In this document: positions 52,477 through 61,237 of the stretch, in pieces
Layout of the letters: every line of letters starts with the position of its first letter
How positions within the stretch are numbered: the first letter of the stretch is position 1
Source: Gemmatimonadaceae bacterium
Lineage (GTDB): Bacteria; Gemmatimonadota; Gemmatimonadetes; Gemmatimonadales; Gemmatimonadaceae
Assembly (NCBI GenBank): GCA_016720905.1
Contig: JADKJT010000005.1
Location: 1 to 64,000, forward strand
Length of the DNA: 64,000 bases
Direction: 5' to 3'
The notes under the pieces: model-generated
The model's database searches: none
Seen by the model: only the letters and a program-made list of their open reading frames with translations
What the model was told of the DNA's origin: nothing
Position numbers and translations under genes: made by a program

Positions 52477-54264
52477 GTGTTCGACAGTCAGAAATCGCAG
52501 ACCAAGTACGACGTGATCGTCGTGGGATCCGGTGCGGGTGGCGGCATGGCCGCGTATCAGTTGGCCGTGGCGGGTCTCAAGGTGCTCGTCCTCGAAGCGG
52601 GTCGGACGTACGATCCCGTGCGCGAGACGCCGATGTTCCAGCTGCCGCGTGATGCCCCGTTGCGCGGTGCGGGCACGCGCGAAAAGCCGTTCGGCTTCTA
52701 CGATGCGACGGTGGACGGCGGTTGGGACGTACCCGGCGAACCGTACACCAACGCGCCGGGCACTGACTTTCGCTGGTGGCGGGCGCGCATGCTGGGCGGT
52801 CGCACCAATCACTGGGGTCGTATTTCGCTGCGCATGGGCGAGTATGATTTCAAGCCCAAGTCGCGCGACGGACTGGGCGCCGACTGGCCACTGACGTATA
52901 AGGATCTCGCGCCCTACTACGACAAGACCGAGATGCTGGTTGGCGTGTACGGCGGAGACGATGACCTTGAGAACACGCCCCGTTCGTCACCGGGGGTGCT
53001 CATGCCGCCGCCGGCGCCTCGCGCCGTGGAACTGCTGGCCAAGAAGCATGCGACGCCGATGGGAATTCCCGTGATCCCGGCGCATCTGGCCATCATGACG
53101 AAGTGGCAGGACGCGAAGACGCTGCCGCAGAAGATCCATCCCACCAACAAGCTGGCGCAGCGCGTGCTGCGCGAGTCGATGTTGAGTCGGCAGGCCTGCT
53201 TCTGGGCCACCCCGTGCGGCAACGGTTGCTCCATCAAGGCCAACTTCCAGTCGACGACGGTGCTGTTGCCCCCGGCGTTGGCGACCGGCAACGTGGATAT
53301 CGTGCCCGATGCGATGGTGCGCGACATCACCGTGGACGCCAAGGGAAAGGCAACGGGTGTGCATTACATCGACAAGAACACGCGGACCGATCGTCATGTG
53401 ACGGCGCGTATTGTGGTGCTGGCGGCCAGCGCCTGCGAAACGGCGCGCATACTGCTCAACAGCAAGAGCCCGGCCTTCCCGAACGGCCTGTCCAACAGCA
53501 GCGGGCTGGTGGGCAAGTACCTCATGGATACCGTTGGTGCCGGGATTGGCGGACAGATTCCCGCGCTGGAGAACTTGCCCGCGCACAACACCGACGGTGC
53601 CTCGGGCATGCACATGTACATCCCGTGGTGGTTGTATAAAGAACAACTGGGCGGGAAGCTGGGGTTCGCGCGCGGATACCATGTGGAGTTTGGCGGCGGG
53701 CGCGGTATGCCGGGACCCGGCATGTTCAACGGGCTCGAGTCGTTCACGGGCGGATCGTACGGCAAGAAGTTCAAGGAGGACGCGCGTCGCTACTACGGCA
53801 CCTTCATGTACTTCGACGGCCGCGGCGAGATGATCCCCAATGAAGACAGCTACTGCGAGATCGATCCGGATGTGGTGGACCAGTGGGGGATACCGGTGCT
53901 GCGATTCCACTGGAAGTGGTCGGATCACGAGTTGAAGCAAGCGGTGCACATGCAAACCACCTTCGCGCAGATCATCGAGGCGATGGGAGGCAAGGTGCAG
54001 GGCACGGTGCAGACCGACGGCAATCGCGCCATCGCCAAGGGCGGTCAGATCATTCACGAAGTCGGCACGTGCCGCATGGGTGAAGACCCGAAGACGTCGG
54101 TGCTCAACCCGTACTGCCAGTCATGGGACGTGAAGAACCTGTTCGTCACCGATGGTGCGCCGTTTGTGTCGAACGCTGACAAGAACCCCACGCTGTCGAT
54201 TCTCGCCATGGCCTGGCGGACGACGGACTATGTGCTGGAACAGATTTCGAAGCGGGAGATCTAA
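52477..54264 (+). CDS. GMC family FAD oxidoreductase (dehydrogenase subunit)
   Basis: A 595-residue flavoenzyme. VIVVGSGAGGGMAAYQLA is the FAD loop, GRTNHWGRISLRM the flavin contact, and HEVGTCRMG with NPTLSILAMAW hold the catalytic His and Asn pair of the gluconate/sorbitol-type membrane dehydrogenase branch. It oxidises a sugar, sugar acid or cyclitol; the substrate is not inferable. It has no signal of its own and is paired with the Tat-signal small subunit encoded next (stop and start share TAATG), as in gluconate 2-dehydrogenase. AAGGAG lies eight bases before the GTG at 52477. No cytochrome c subunit follows. Confidence 0.93.
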   Translation: MFDSQKSQTKYDVIVVGSGAGGGMAAYQLAVAGLKVLVLEAGRTYDPVRETPMFQLPRDAPLRGAGTREKPFGFYDATVDGGWDVPGEPYTNAPGTDFRWWRARMLGGRTNHWGRISLRMGEYDFKPKSRDGLGADWPLTYKDLAPYYDKTEMLVGVYGGDDDLENTPRSSPGVLMPPPAPRAVELLAKKHATPMGIPVIPAHLAIMTKWQDAKTLPQKIHPTNKLAQRVLRESMLSRQACFWATPCGNGCSIKANFQSTTVLLPPALATGNVDIVPDAMVRDITVDAKGKATGVHYIDKNTRTDRHVTARIVVLAASACETARILLNSKSPAFPNGLSNSSGLVGKYLMDTVGAGIGGQIPALENLPAHNTDGASGMHMYIPWWLYKEQLGGKLGFARGYHVEFGGGRGMPGPGMFNGLESFTGGSYGKKFKEDARRYYGTFMYFDGRGEMIPNEDSYCEIDPDVVDQWGIPVLRFHWKWSDHELKQAVHMQTTFAQIIEAMGGKVQGTVQTDGNRAIAKGGQIIHEVGTCRMGEDPKTSVLNPYCQSWDVKNLFVTDGAPFVSNADKNPTLSILAMAWRTTDYVLEQISKREI

Positions 54265-54989
54265 TGGAGACGGGAGACGGGAGACGGGAGACGGGAGACG
54301 CGCGATCGGCGGATGGTGCGTCGACGGACGGCGTGAATCGACGCGACGCGCTGAAGGTGATGGCGGCGGCGGCGAGTCTGCCGATTCTCGAAGGCATGGC
54401 CGGCACGGACGTGGAGGCACAAACGGCGGCACCGGCGGCCACTGTTGCGTCGCAACCAGCGCGACTCTCGTCGGGACCGCGCGGCACGGCCAGTGATCCG
54501 GACTTGTTGCGACCCAAGAAGGACTGGCCGCGCAAGTTGTTTGCGTCGGAATTGGTGACGCTGGCCGCGCTGTGCGATGTGATCATTCCCGCCGATGCGA
54601 AATCGCCAAGTGCGTCGGCGGTGGGGGTGCCGGCCTACATCAACGAACACGTGAGCGCACCGTATGACGGCAATGCGCGTGACCTGGTACGGGTGCGCGG
54701 TGGTGTGTCGTGGCTCAACCTGGAAAGCACGAAGCGATTTGGTCGCACATTTGCCAAGCTCACGAACGCGCAGAAGACGGCCATTTGCGACGACATCTGT
54801 TTCTTGCCCAAGGCGAAGCCGGAATTCCAGGCCGGCGCGCGGTTCTTCGACCTGGTGCGCGACCTGTCGGCGACCGCGTTCTACACCACCGATGCCGGCA
54901 TGAAGGACATCGGGTACGTGGGGAACGTGGCGCTGCCCAAGTGGGATCTCCCTCCGGCGGCCGTGCTGAAGCATCTGGGTCTGCTGTAG
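54264..54989 (+). CDS. Tat-exported gluconate 2-dehydrogenase subunit 3-like protein
   Basis: A 241-residue frame from the ATG at 54264. The signal is NRRDALKVMAAAASLPILEG, a twin-arginine motif and hydrophobic core, cut near MAGTD. The domain RKLFASELVTLAALCDVIIPAD, SASAVGVPAYI, FFDLVRDLSATAFY and IGYVGNVALPKWD is the Gluconate_2-dh3 pattern (PF13618). It carries the GMC subunit out by piggyback export. A GTG at 54333 just before the twin arginines is an alternative start. Between the two starts five exact 7-base copies lie in the coding region, so the first 23 codons may be leader. Confidence 0.88.
   Translation: METGDGRRETGDARSADGASTDGVNRRDALKVMAAAASLPILEGMAGTDVEAQTAAPAATVASQPARLSSGPRGTASDPDLLRPKKDWPRKLFASELVTLAALCDVIIPADAKSPSASAVGVPAYINEHVSAPYDGNARDLVRVRGGVSWLNLESTKRFGRTFAKLTNAQKTAICDDICFLPKAKPEFQAGARFFDLVRDLSATAFYTTDAGMKDIGYVGNVALPKWDLPPAAVLKHLGLL
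54266..54300 (+). repeat. Heptanucleotide tandem repeat, five copies
   Basis: Five exact copies of GGAGACG in a row, beginning at the third base of the ATG at 54264. As the unit is not a multiple of three, loss or gain of a copy shifts the frame of the Gluconate_2-dh3 gene if that ATG is the start. If the GTG at 54333 is the start the repeat lies in the leader and alters its length only. Slipped-strand mispairing is plausible. Confidence 0.9.
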
Positions 54990-54990
54990 C

Positions 54991-56283
54991 TTGACCCGTT
55001 CGTTGATTGAACACGAAGTCCCCGACGCCCCGTCGGCCACGATTCGTTCGGCCCTGCCGACCATCGTGGTGGCGGGGCTCGGCTATTTCGTGGACCTCTT
55101 TGATCTGCTGCTGTTCAGCGTGGTGCGTCGTTCGTCGCTGACTGCGCTGGGATCGGGGACCCGACTGCTGGAGGATGGCGCCTGGGTGCAGAACGTGCAG
55201 CTGGTGGGCCTGATGATCGGCGGCGTGGCGTGGGGCATGATTGGTGACAAACGCGGTCGACGCACGGTGCTGTTCGGGTCGATTCTGCTGTACAGTGCGG
55301 CCACGTTCGCGAACGCGTTTGTCACCAGTGTCGGGCAGTACGCCCTGCTGCGATTTGTGGCGGGCATTGGATTGGCCGGCGAACTGGGAGCGGCGCTCAC
55401 GCTGGTGTCGGAACTGGTACATCCGAAACAGCGTGGCACGGCGACGGCGCTGGTGGCGATGCTCGGTGTGCTGGGTGCCGTGACCGCGGCGCTGGTTGGT
55501 GACCAACTCGACTGGCGCTGGGCCTACGCGGCCGGCGGGGTGATGGGATTCGCGCTGCTCGGACTTCGACTGGGTGTGCGCGAGTCGGCACTCTTCATCC
55601 GCGCTTCGGCCCAGCCTCATGCCGCATCGCGCGGTCGGCTGCGCACGGTGTTCGCGACGCCGGAGCGTGTCGGTCGCTATATAAAGGCGATCCTGATTGG
55701 CGTCCCCATCTGGTTCGCCGTGCCGATCCTGGTGACGTTTGCCCCGGAAGTGGCCGTTGCCGTGGGGGTGACCGAACCGGTCAGCGCGGGACAGGCCGTG
55801 CTCTGGTTCTATGCGTGCACGTCGCTGGGCGATGTGAGCAGCGGTTTGCTCAGCCAGTGGTGGCACAGTCGGCGAGCGGCCGTAGCGGTCTTTCTGGCGA
55901 TTCTCAGCCTCGCGGTGGTGCTGCTGCTGAGTGGCATGGCACACACCGCGCGTGGATACCTGATGCTGACGGGGGCGTTGGGGTTTGGCAGTGGCTACTG
56001 GGCGGTGATGATTACGATGGCCGTTGAACAGTTCGGAACGGACGTGCGCGCCACGGTTGGCACCTCGGTCCCGACGTTTGTGCGGGCCAGCGGCGTGTTG
56101 ATCACCATGCTGTTCTTGACGCTGCGCGATGCATCGCCTATCAGTGGATTGGGTGAGGGTCGACCGGTGGTTGCCGCGGCGGCCATGGTCGGTGCTTTGA
56201 GCATCCTGGCGGCCCTGTGGGCGCTGGCGACGTCGCGCGAGACGTACGCTCGCGATTTGCGGTTTACTGAGGAGTTGGCCTAG
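54991..56283 (+). CDS. MFS transporter
   Basis: A 430-residue transporter with about 12 hydrophobic helices in two sixfold sets. Conserved loop marks are LMIGGVAWGMIGDKRGRRTV (motif A between helices 2 and 3) and LRFVAGIGLAGELGAAL. It is of the sugar-acid/metabolite type (MHS/AAHS-like) more than of the drug efflux type. No ATG is near; the TTG at 54991 is one base after the small-subunit stop. Probably imports or exports the substrate or product of the dehydrogenase operon. Confidence 0.88.
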   Translation: MTRSLIEHEVPDAPSATIRSALPTIVVAGLGYFVDLFDLLLFSVVRRSSLTALGSGTRLLEDGAWVQNVQLVGLMIGGVAWGMIGDKRGRRTVLFGSILLYSAATFANAFVTSVGQYALLRFVAGIGLAGELGAALTLVSELVHPKQRGTATALVAMLGVLGAVTAALVGDQLDWRWAYAAGGVMGFALLGLRLGVRESALFIRASAQPHAASRGRLRTVFATPERVGRYIKAILIGVPIWFAVPILVTFAPEVAVAVGVTEPVSAGQAVLWFYACTSLGDVSSGLLSQWWHSRRAAVAVFLAILSLAVVLLLSGMAHTARGYLMLTGALGFGSGYWAVMITMAVEQFGTDVRATVGTSVPTFVRASGVLITMLFLTLRDASPISGLGEGRPVVAAAAMVGALSILAALWALATSRETYARDLRFTEELA

Positions 56284-57101
56284 TGGGCACGAAGAGTCTG
56301 TGGCAACGCATCCGTCGCGTCTGGATCATCACCGGTATCTCCGCGACGGTGGTTTTTGTCGGGTGGTGTGCCATCGCCTACCGCGCGACATCGGAGGCGA
56401 AAGCCGCCATGAAGAGCGACGCGCGTGTGCAGGTGGCTCCTGACGTCGGTGTGGTGCGCTTCACGGCCGCTGGTCAACCCGGCAAGGTGCCGGTGGGACT
56501 GCTGTTCTTCGCCGGCTCGCTGGTTGATCCGGTGGCCTACGCGCCGCTGGCGCGCGCGGTGGCGGCCGCCGGCTATCCCGTCATCCTGGTGTCGTTGCCG
56601 CGTCGCGGCATGTTCGGCGGTGCCGACTCACCGGAGGTGCTGGGGACTGCCCTGGGTGCCATTCACGAGGACGAGCGCGCGGTGCAGTGGCTGATTGGCG
56701 GTCATTCGCGGGGCGCGGTGGTGGCGTCGAAAATGGTGTCGGAAGTCGCGTCGCTGGGTGGCGGCAGCGTGGCGGGGTTGCTGCTGGTGGGCACGTCGCA
56801 TCCGCGCGATGTGGATCTGTCCCGCTACAAGCATCCTGTCACGAAGATCTTCGCCACGCGCGACGGACTCGCGTCGATGGACAAGATCGAAGCCAACCGC
56901 CGATTGCTGCCCGCGAGCACGCGCTGGGTGAAGATCAAGGGTGGCAACCACTCGCAGTTCGGCTGGTATGGGTTCCAGCCGGGTGACCGTTTTGCCACCA
57001 TTTCGCGCGACGCGCAGCACGCGCAGATGATTGCCGCCATCATCGAGTCGCTGCGCCTGGCCAGCGATCCGCGCCGCGCGGCGCTCGCCCCGCTGTACTG
57101 A
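56283..57101 (+). CDS. Alpha/beta hydrolase, membrane anchored
   Basis: A 272-residue protein with an N-terminal helix (about 13-32) and an alpha/beta hydrolase domain. The nucleophile elbow is IGGHSRGAVV, the acid probably the D of ATRDGLASMD, and the histidine is in GGNHSQFGWYG. The family is the dienelactone hydrolase-like Abhydrolase_5 group. It could open a lactone made by the GMC dehydrogenase. The GTG shares one base with the MFS stop (TAGTG), so the genes are one unit. Confidence 0.83.
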   Translation: MGTKSLWQRIRRVWIITGISATVVFVGWCAIAYRATSEAKAAMKSDARVQVAPDVGVVRFTAAGQPGKVPVGLLFFAGSLVDPVAYAPLARAVAAAGYPVILVSLPRRGMFGGADSPEVLGTALGAIHEDERAVQWLIGGHSRGAVVASKMVSEVASLGGGSVAGLLLVGTSHPRDVDLSRYKHPVTKIFATRDGLASMDKIEANRRLLPASTRWVKIKGGNHSQFGWYGFQPGDRFATISRDAQHAQMIAAIIESLRLASDPRRAALAPLY

Positions 57102-57117
57102 GCGGCCGAATGCGCCC

Positions 57118-57852
57118 ATGACGCGACGCTGGCTGTTGGGTGTGGCGAGTGCCGCAGCGCTCGCGGTCACGGCGGCAATCGCCGGGTCCCAGCGTCGTGT
57201 GTATATCGAGCCCAACGCGCCTTATGACGGGCGGTTCACGTTCGTGCGGCTGCGGTACACCGTGTACAACCGCAGCGGCTGGGAGTTCGACTATCCCGCG
57301 ATGGAGCGCAACTTCATGACCATCGCGAACGATCTCAGCACGCTCCATCCGCACGTGCGCGAAAGCAACATTCATCGCATGGACGATCCGCTGCTGTCGC
57401 ACTATCCCATCGCGTATTTGTCGGAGCCTGGCTACTGGCTACCCGACGAACGCGAGGCGGCGGGGTTGCGCGATTGGATCGCCAAAGGCGGATTCCTGAT
57501 TGTCGATGACTTCTACCTGCGCCAGTGGGAGAACTTCGAACGATCCATGCGCCTGGTGATGCCGCAGGCACGCATGATCCCGCTCGACATTTCGCACCCC
57601 ATCTTCAATTCGTTCTTTCATCTCAAGACCCTGGACGGGATGACGCACCCCGACAACGCCTCGGCGAAGGCCGTGTATGTCGGGATCTTCGAGGACAACG
57701 ATCCCACGAAGCGTCTGCAGGTGATCATCAACTACAACAATGACATTGGCGACTATATGGAGTGGTCGGGTGGCGGCTACTATCCGGTGAACATGTCGAA
57801 TGACGCCTACAAGTTCGCCACGAACTACGTGATCTACGCGCTGACGCATTGA
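57118..57852 (+). CDS. DUF4159 domain protein with possible Tat signal
   Basis: A 244-residue exported protein. The start TRRWLLGVASAAALAVTAAI has a twin arginine before a hydrophobic core, so Tat export is possible. The body is DUF4159: YIEPNAPYDGRFTFVRLRYT, MERNFMTIANDL, YLSEPGYWLPDEREAAGLRD, KGGFLIVDDFYLRQWENFE and MEWSGGGYYPVN, a ThuA/GATase1-like fold without the catalytic cysteine. Function unknown. It ends the operon 16 bases after the hydrolase. Confidence 0.88.
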   Translation: MTRRWLLGVASAAALAVTAAIAGSQRRVYIEPNAPYDGRFTFVRLRYTVYNRSGWEFDYPAMERNFMTIANDLSTLHPHVRESNIHRMDDPLLSHYPIAYLSEPGYWLPDEREAAGLRDWIAKGGFLIVDDFYLRQWENFERSMRLVMPQARMIPLDISHPIFNSFFHLKTLDGMTHPDNASAKAVYVGIFEDNDPTKRLQVIINYNNDIGDYMEWSGGGYYPVNMSNDAYKFATNYVIYALTH

Positions 57853-57987
57853 GCCGCCGACGTAACGGCTCGGCTTGCCGGCGTATTGGCGGTTCCGCTA
57901 GTCTTGTATGATTCCCCCCTCCGCCGTCGACGGTGTTGCGCGACGCGGCCTGCCTGCCCCGAACAAATGTCGCTACCACGAGGAGTT

Positions 57988-60162
57988 ATGAACGCTCGTT
58001 CCGCGCGCCGTATTGCCATTGCCGTGGTCCTGCTGTCCGGCTGCTCCGGTGGCGGCACGAGCGACCCCGTGCCGACCACTCGCACGGTGACGGTCACCAC
58101 CAATGGCAGCGGCAGCGGAACGATCACGTCGTCGCCGGCCGGTGTGTCGTGCGGCGCGACGTGCAGCGCATCGTTGAGCACGTCGGTGGCGGTCTCACTG
58201 TCCGCCACACCGGCCGCGAATTCTCAGTTCGTAAGCTGGTCGGGCGCCTGCACGGGGACGACAGCCAGTTGCACCGTGCCGGCGGGCACCACGGCGGTGT
58301 CTGCGGCCGCGCGCTTTGACCTTTCGGTATACGCGCTCACGGTGGCGCTGGCGGGCACCGGCACCGGTTCTGTCACCTCGGCGCCAGCAGGCGTCACCTG
58401 CGGCACCGATTGCACCGAGGGCTACAACGCCGGCACGGTGGTCACGCTCACCGCCGCGCCGGCCGGTACGTCGTCATTTACGGGCTGGTCGGGCGGCGGC
58501 TGCACGGGCACGGGAACGTGCGTGGTCACCATGAATCAGCTTACGAATGTCACGGCGACGTTCACCCTGGTGACGAATACGTTGACGGTGGCTTTGGCGG
58601 GCACGGGCAGCGGCACGGTGACGTCCACGCCAGCCGGCATCACCTGCGGCACCGACTGCAACGAAGCCTACACCGCCGGCACCGTGGTCACGCTCACCGC
58701 AGCCTCGGCCGGTTCGTCCACCTTTGCGGGTTGGTCGGGCGGTGGTTGCACCGGAACGGGGACATGTGTGGTCACGATGAATGCGGCCGCAACCGTCACG
58801 GCCACTTTCACGCTCGTGAGCTTCACGATGACGGTGAATCGAACGGGTACCGGCAGTGGCACGGTGACGTCCTCGCCGGCGGGCATCAACTGCGGCAGTG
58901 ATTGCACCGAACCCTACACGTCCGGCACCGTCGTCACGCTCACCGCGGCCTCGGGCGTCGGTTCGAACTTCACGGGGTGGTCGGGTGGCGGTTGCACGGG
59001 CACCGGGACCTGTGTGGTCACGATGACGGCCGCCACGACCATCACCTCCACCTTCACGCTGCAGACGAACACCATGACGGTGTCGCTGGTTGGCGCGGGC
59101 AGCGTGACGAGCGCGCCGGCCGGCATCAGTTGCCCGGCGGACTGCACGGAACCGTACGCGTTCGGGACCGTCGTCACGCTCACCGCGGCGGCGACGGATG
59201 GGTCCGCATTCACCGGGTGGTCCGGCAGCGGGTGCAGTGGAACGGGATCCTGCGTAGTCACCATGAACTCGGCCAGCAGCGTCACCGCCACGTTCAGCGT
59301 GGTTGCGCCCGGGTGGCCGGATTCGGGTACGCGGTTCTGCACCGACCTCCTGGCCAGTGTCACCTGTCCGGCCGGCGTGGTTGGTCAGGACGGATTCTAT
59401 GCGATCAATGTGCCCAACTACGTGGTCGTCGGTGGTCGAGTTCAGGATCCGATCACCGGACTGGTATGGGAGCGCAGCCCGTCGATCGCCAATTTCACCC
59501 AGGCGGCCGCCATCACGTATTGCGATGATCTCGTCCTCGACGGCGCCACCGACTGGCGTGTGCCGTCCCTGCTCGAGTTGCTCAGTATTGCCGATTTCGG
59601 CAGCACCGGCCCCGCATTCACGTCGTCGGCGTTTCCCGGTATTCCGCCCAACTCATATTTCTGGACCACGACCGACCGAGCCGGAAATCCGGCGCAAGCG
59701 TACGGCATGAACACCAACTACGCGGTCACCAACTACGTCACCAAGTCCGACCCGTCCGGGCACATTGTGCGCTGCGTTCGCGGCACACCGTTCAGCGGCG
59801 TCCTCACCGTTGCCGGTGGCAGTGTCACCGACAGTCGCACAAATCTCGTATGGCAGAGCGGCACCGCACCTACGGATTTGTCGTGGCAGGATGCCCTTAC
59901 CTACTGCGAAGCGTTGAGCCTGGACGGCCGCACCGATTGGCGTTTGCCCAGCGGCAAGGAACTCACCAGCATCATCGACCCGACGCAAACGAGTCCGACC
60001 ATCTCACCACTCTTTGCCTCGCGACCCGCCACGCGATTCTGGTCGTCGTCGGTGTTGGCAAACTTCCCCAACAACGCGTATGCCATCGGCTTCGCGACCG
60101 GCGTGAGCGCCGACATTGGAACGGTGTTCAGTGAGCTCCGTTCCGTGCGGTGCGTGCGTTAG
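57988..60162 (+). CDS. Lipoprotein with InlB-type repeats and DUF1566
   Basis: A 724-residue predicted lipoprotein (lipobox VVLLSGC; cysteine near residue 18 from the ATG at 57988). Five repeats of about 81 residues follow (about 35-440): beta strands with NGSGSGTITSSPAGVSCG-type turn, FTGWSGGGCTGTGTC and VTMN-TVTATFT, the Divergent InlB B-repeat (Listeria-Bacteroides) pattern. Each has a cysteine pair. The C-terminal part has two DUF1566 (Lcl_C) modules: ITGLVWERSPSI with DWRVPSLLELLSI, and RTNLVWQSGTAP with DWRLPSGKELTSI. Such proteins sit on the surface and bind or hold partner cells. AGGAG lies only two bases before the ATG; an ATG at 57967 is the alternative. Confidence 0.88.
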   Translation: MNARSARRIAIAVVLLSGCSGGGTSDPVPTTRTVTVTTNGSGSGTITSSPAGVSCGATCSASLSTSVAVSLSATPAANSQFVSWSGACTGTTASCTVPAGTTAVSAAARFDLSVYALTVALAGTGTGSVTSAPAGVTCGTDCTEGYNAGTVVTLTAAPAGTSSFTGWSGGGCTGTGTCVVTMNQLTNVTATFTLVTNTLTVALAGTGSGTVTSTPAGITCGTDCNEAYTAGTVVTLTAASAGSSTFAGWSGGGCTGTGTCVVTMNAAATVTATFTLVSFTMTVNRTGTGSGTVTSSPAGINCGSDCTEPYTSGTVVTLTAASGVGSNFTGWSGGGCTGTGTCVVTMTAATTITSTFTLQTNTMTVSLVGAGSVTSAPAGISCPADCTEPYAFGTVVTLTAAATDGSAFTGWSGSGCSGTGSCVVTMNSASSVTATFSVVAPGWPDSGTRFCTDLLASVTCPAGVVGQDGFYAINVPNYVVVGGRVQDPITGLVWERSPSIANFTQAAAITYCDDLVLDGATDWRVPSLLELLSIADFGSTGPAFTSSAFPGIPPNSYFWTTTDRAGNPAQAYGMNTNYAVTNYVTKSDPSGHIVRCVRGTPFSGVLTVAGGSVTDSRTNLVWQSGTAPTDLSWQDALTYCEALSLDGRTDWRLPSGKELTSIIDPTQTSPTISPLFASRPATRFWSSSVLANFPNNAYAIGFATGVSADIGTVFSELRSVRCVR

Positions 60163-60191
60163 CACGGCAATCACAATAGGGCACCAGACGA

Positions 60192-61070
60192 GTGACGACG
60201 ACGTTCTCGCCGCAGCATCTGGTGCCCGACGGTCGGGCCATGCTGGCGTGCACGTGCCTGATCCCCGATGGATGGACGCGGCTCCCCGTCCCAGACGAGG
60301 AGATTGACTTCGACAATCGGGCAAGCGTCAGATCGGATTTCGATCGGCTGCTTGGCGCGTTCGCACTGGATGAGGTGCACGGCATGACCGCACCGATCCT
60401 TCGTGCGATGACATCGGAATCGGCTATTGATCTGACAGCGATATCGGAAGCGTTGGCGATGTCGGGGTCGCCCCCAGACGCTCCTGACGCCGCCGACAGT
60501 CGGCCCGCGCACGCCGCCGATGTCGCGCTGGCTGATGATGCCGCAACGCTCGACCCTGAACATGTGATCAATGCGCGACTCCGGGACAGTGGCGCTGGCC
60601 TCGTGCCGCGCGTGCTTGAGGTAGTGAATCACGAGAAGTTCGCGGTCGTCGCGGCTGCGGCTCTGGAATCGACGTTCCGGGTGCCGTTCGGGTGGCATGT
60701 CATCGACGATGGCCGACGAACGCTGATCTTCGATGTCGCCGGCGGTGTGCAGATCAATCTCAGTCAGCGCACGTCGCCCGAAAACGTGTACGCGGTGCTT
60801 CAGTCTATCGGCGACGACCTCGCCGCCGAGCATCCGCAGGCGCAGTTCCTCAAGCTGGAACTGCTTGGATGTCCCTGCCTGGCTATGCGGGATCTCCGCA
60901 TCGACGGGGAGTCGTTGGATCAGGCGTATCTTGCGCGCCCGTCACACCGGGAGCAGTGCGCGCTGGTGTGCCGAGTGACCGCCACGCGCGCGGAGATGAC
61001 GCGGGCCATGAATGCGGCTGAGGTGATCTGGATGTCGCTGCACGGTCCGGCGTCGGACACGGACGACTAG
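60192..61070 (+). CDS. Conserved hypothetical protein
   Basis: A 292-residue cytoplasmic protein, rich in Asp, Ala and Glu, that I do not recognise. Visible marks are LACTCLIPDGWTRLPVPDEEIDF at the start, then an alpha/beta body with RVPFGWHVIDDGRRTLIFDV and LELLGCPCLAMRDLRIDGE. The opening and FD-to-LP pattern are like proteins that form capsules in neighbouring bacteria or bind effectors, but there is no firm match. The GTG at 60192 is the start. It follows the InlB-repeat gene after 29 bases on the same strand and may be co-transcribed. Confidence 0.6.
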   Translation: MTTTFSPQHLVPDGRAMLACTCLIPDGWTRLPVPDEEIDFDNRASVRSDFDRLLGAFALDEVHGMTAPILRAMTSESAIDLTAISEALAMSGSPPDAPDAADSRPAHAADVALADDAATLDPEHVINARLRDSGAGLVPRVLEVVNHEKFAVVAAAALESTFRVPFGWHVIDDGRRTLIFDVAGGVQINLSQRTSPENVYAVLQSIGDDLAAEHPQAQFLKLELLGCPCLAMRDLRIDGESLDQAYLARPSHREQCALVCRVTATRAEMTRAMNAAEVIWMSLHGPASDTDD

Positions 61071-61172
61071 ATCGCGCAACGGGCATCTGGCGGGAGAGGA
61101 TGTAAGCGATGAGGCGCCTCTGGAATCGCGAATACGGTGCGGTTGATCGAAGTACCCGCATTCCGCGGCCAC

Positions 61173-61200
61173 GCGCGAAAGACTGTGCGGGTCTTCGCGC
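61173..61200. terminator. Hairpin between convergent genes
   Basis: Arms GCGCGAAAGAC (61173-61183) and GTCTTCGCGC (61191-61200) pair over ten bases with one bulged A and a loop of seven. It lies in the 167-base gap between the convergent genes ending at 61070 and 61238. There is no T tract, so an intrinsic terminator is only possible; in this GC-rich genome it could still stop both transcripts. The rest of the gap shows nothing else. Confidence 0.4.
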
Positions 61201-61237
61201 CAGGCGCCACAATCGATCGGCGTCCGGCCCCTCGGCG

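Noticed and set aside
52987..54057. Minus-strand frame of 356 codons
   Set aside because: Antisense to the GMC dehydrogenase gene; no protein pattern.
54760..55944. Minus-strand frame of 394 codons
   Set aside because: Antisense to the small subunit and MFS genes; Arg/His/Gln-rich text only.
58090..59310. Repeats of the InlB lipoprotein as a CRISPR array
   Set aside because: The period is about 243 bases, the repeats are in frame and encode a known module, and there are no spacers of uniform length or cas genes.
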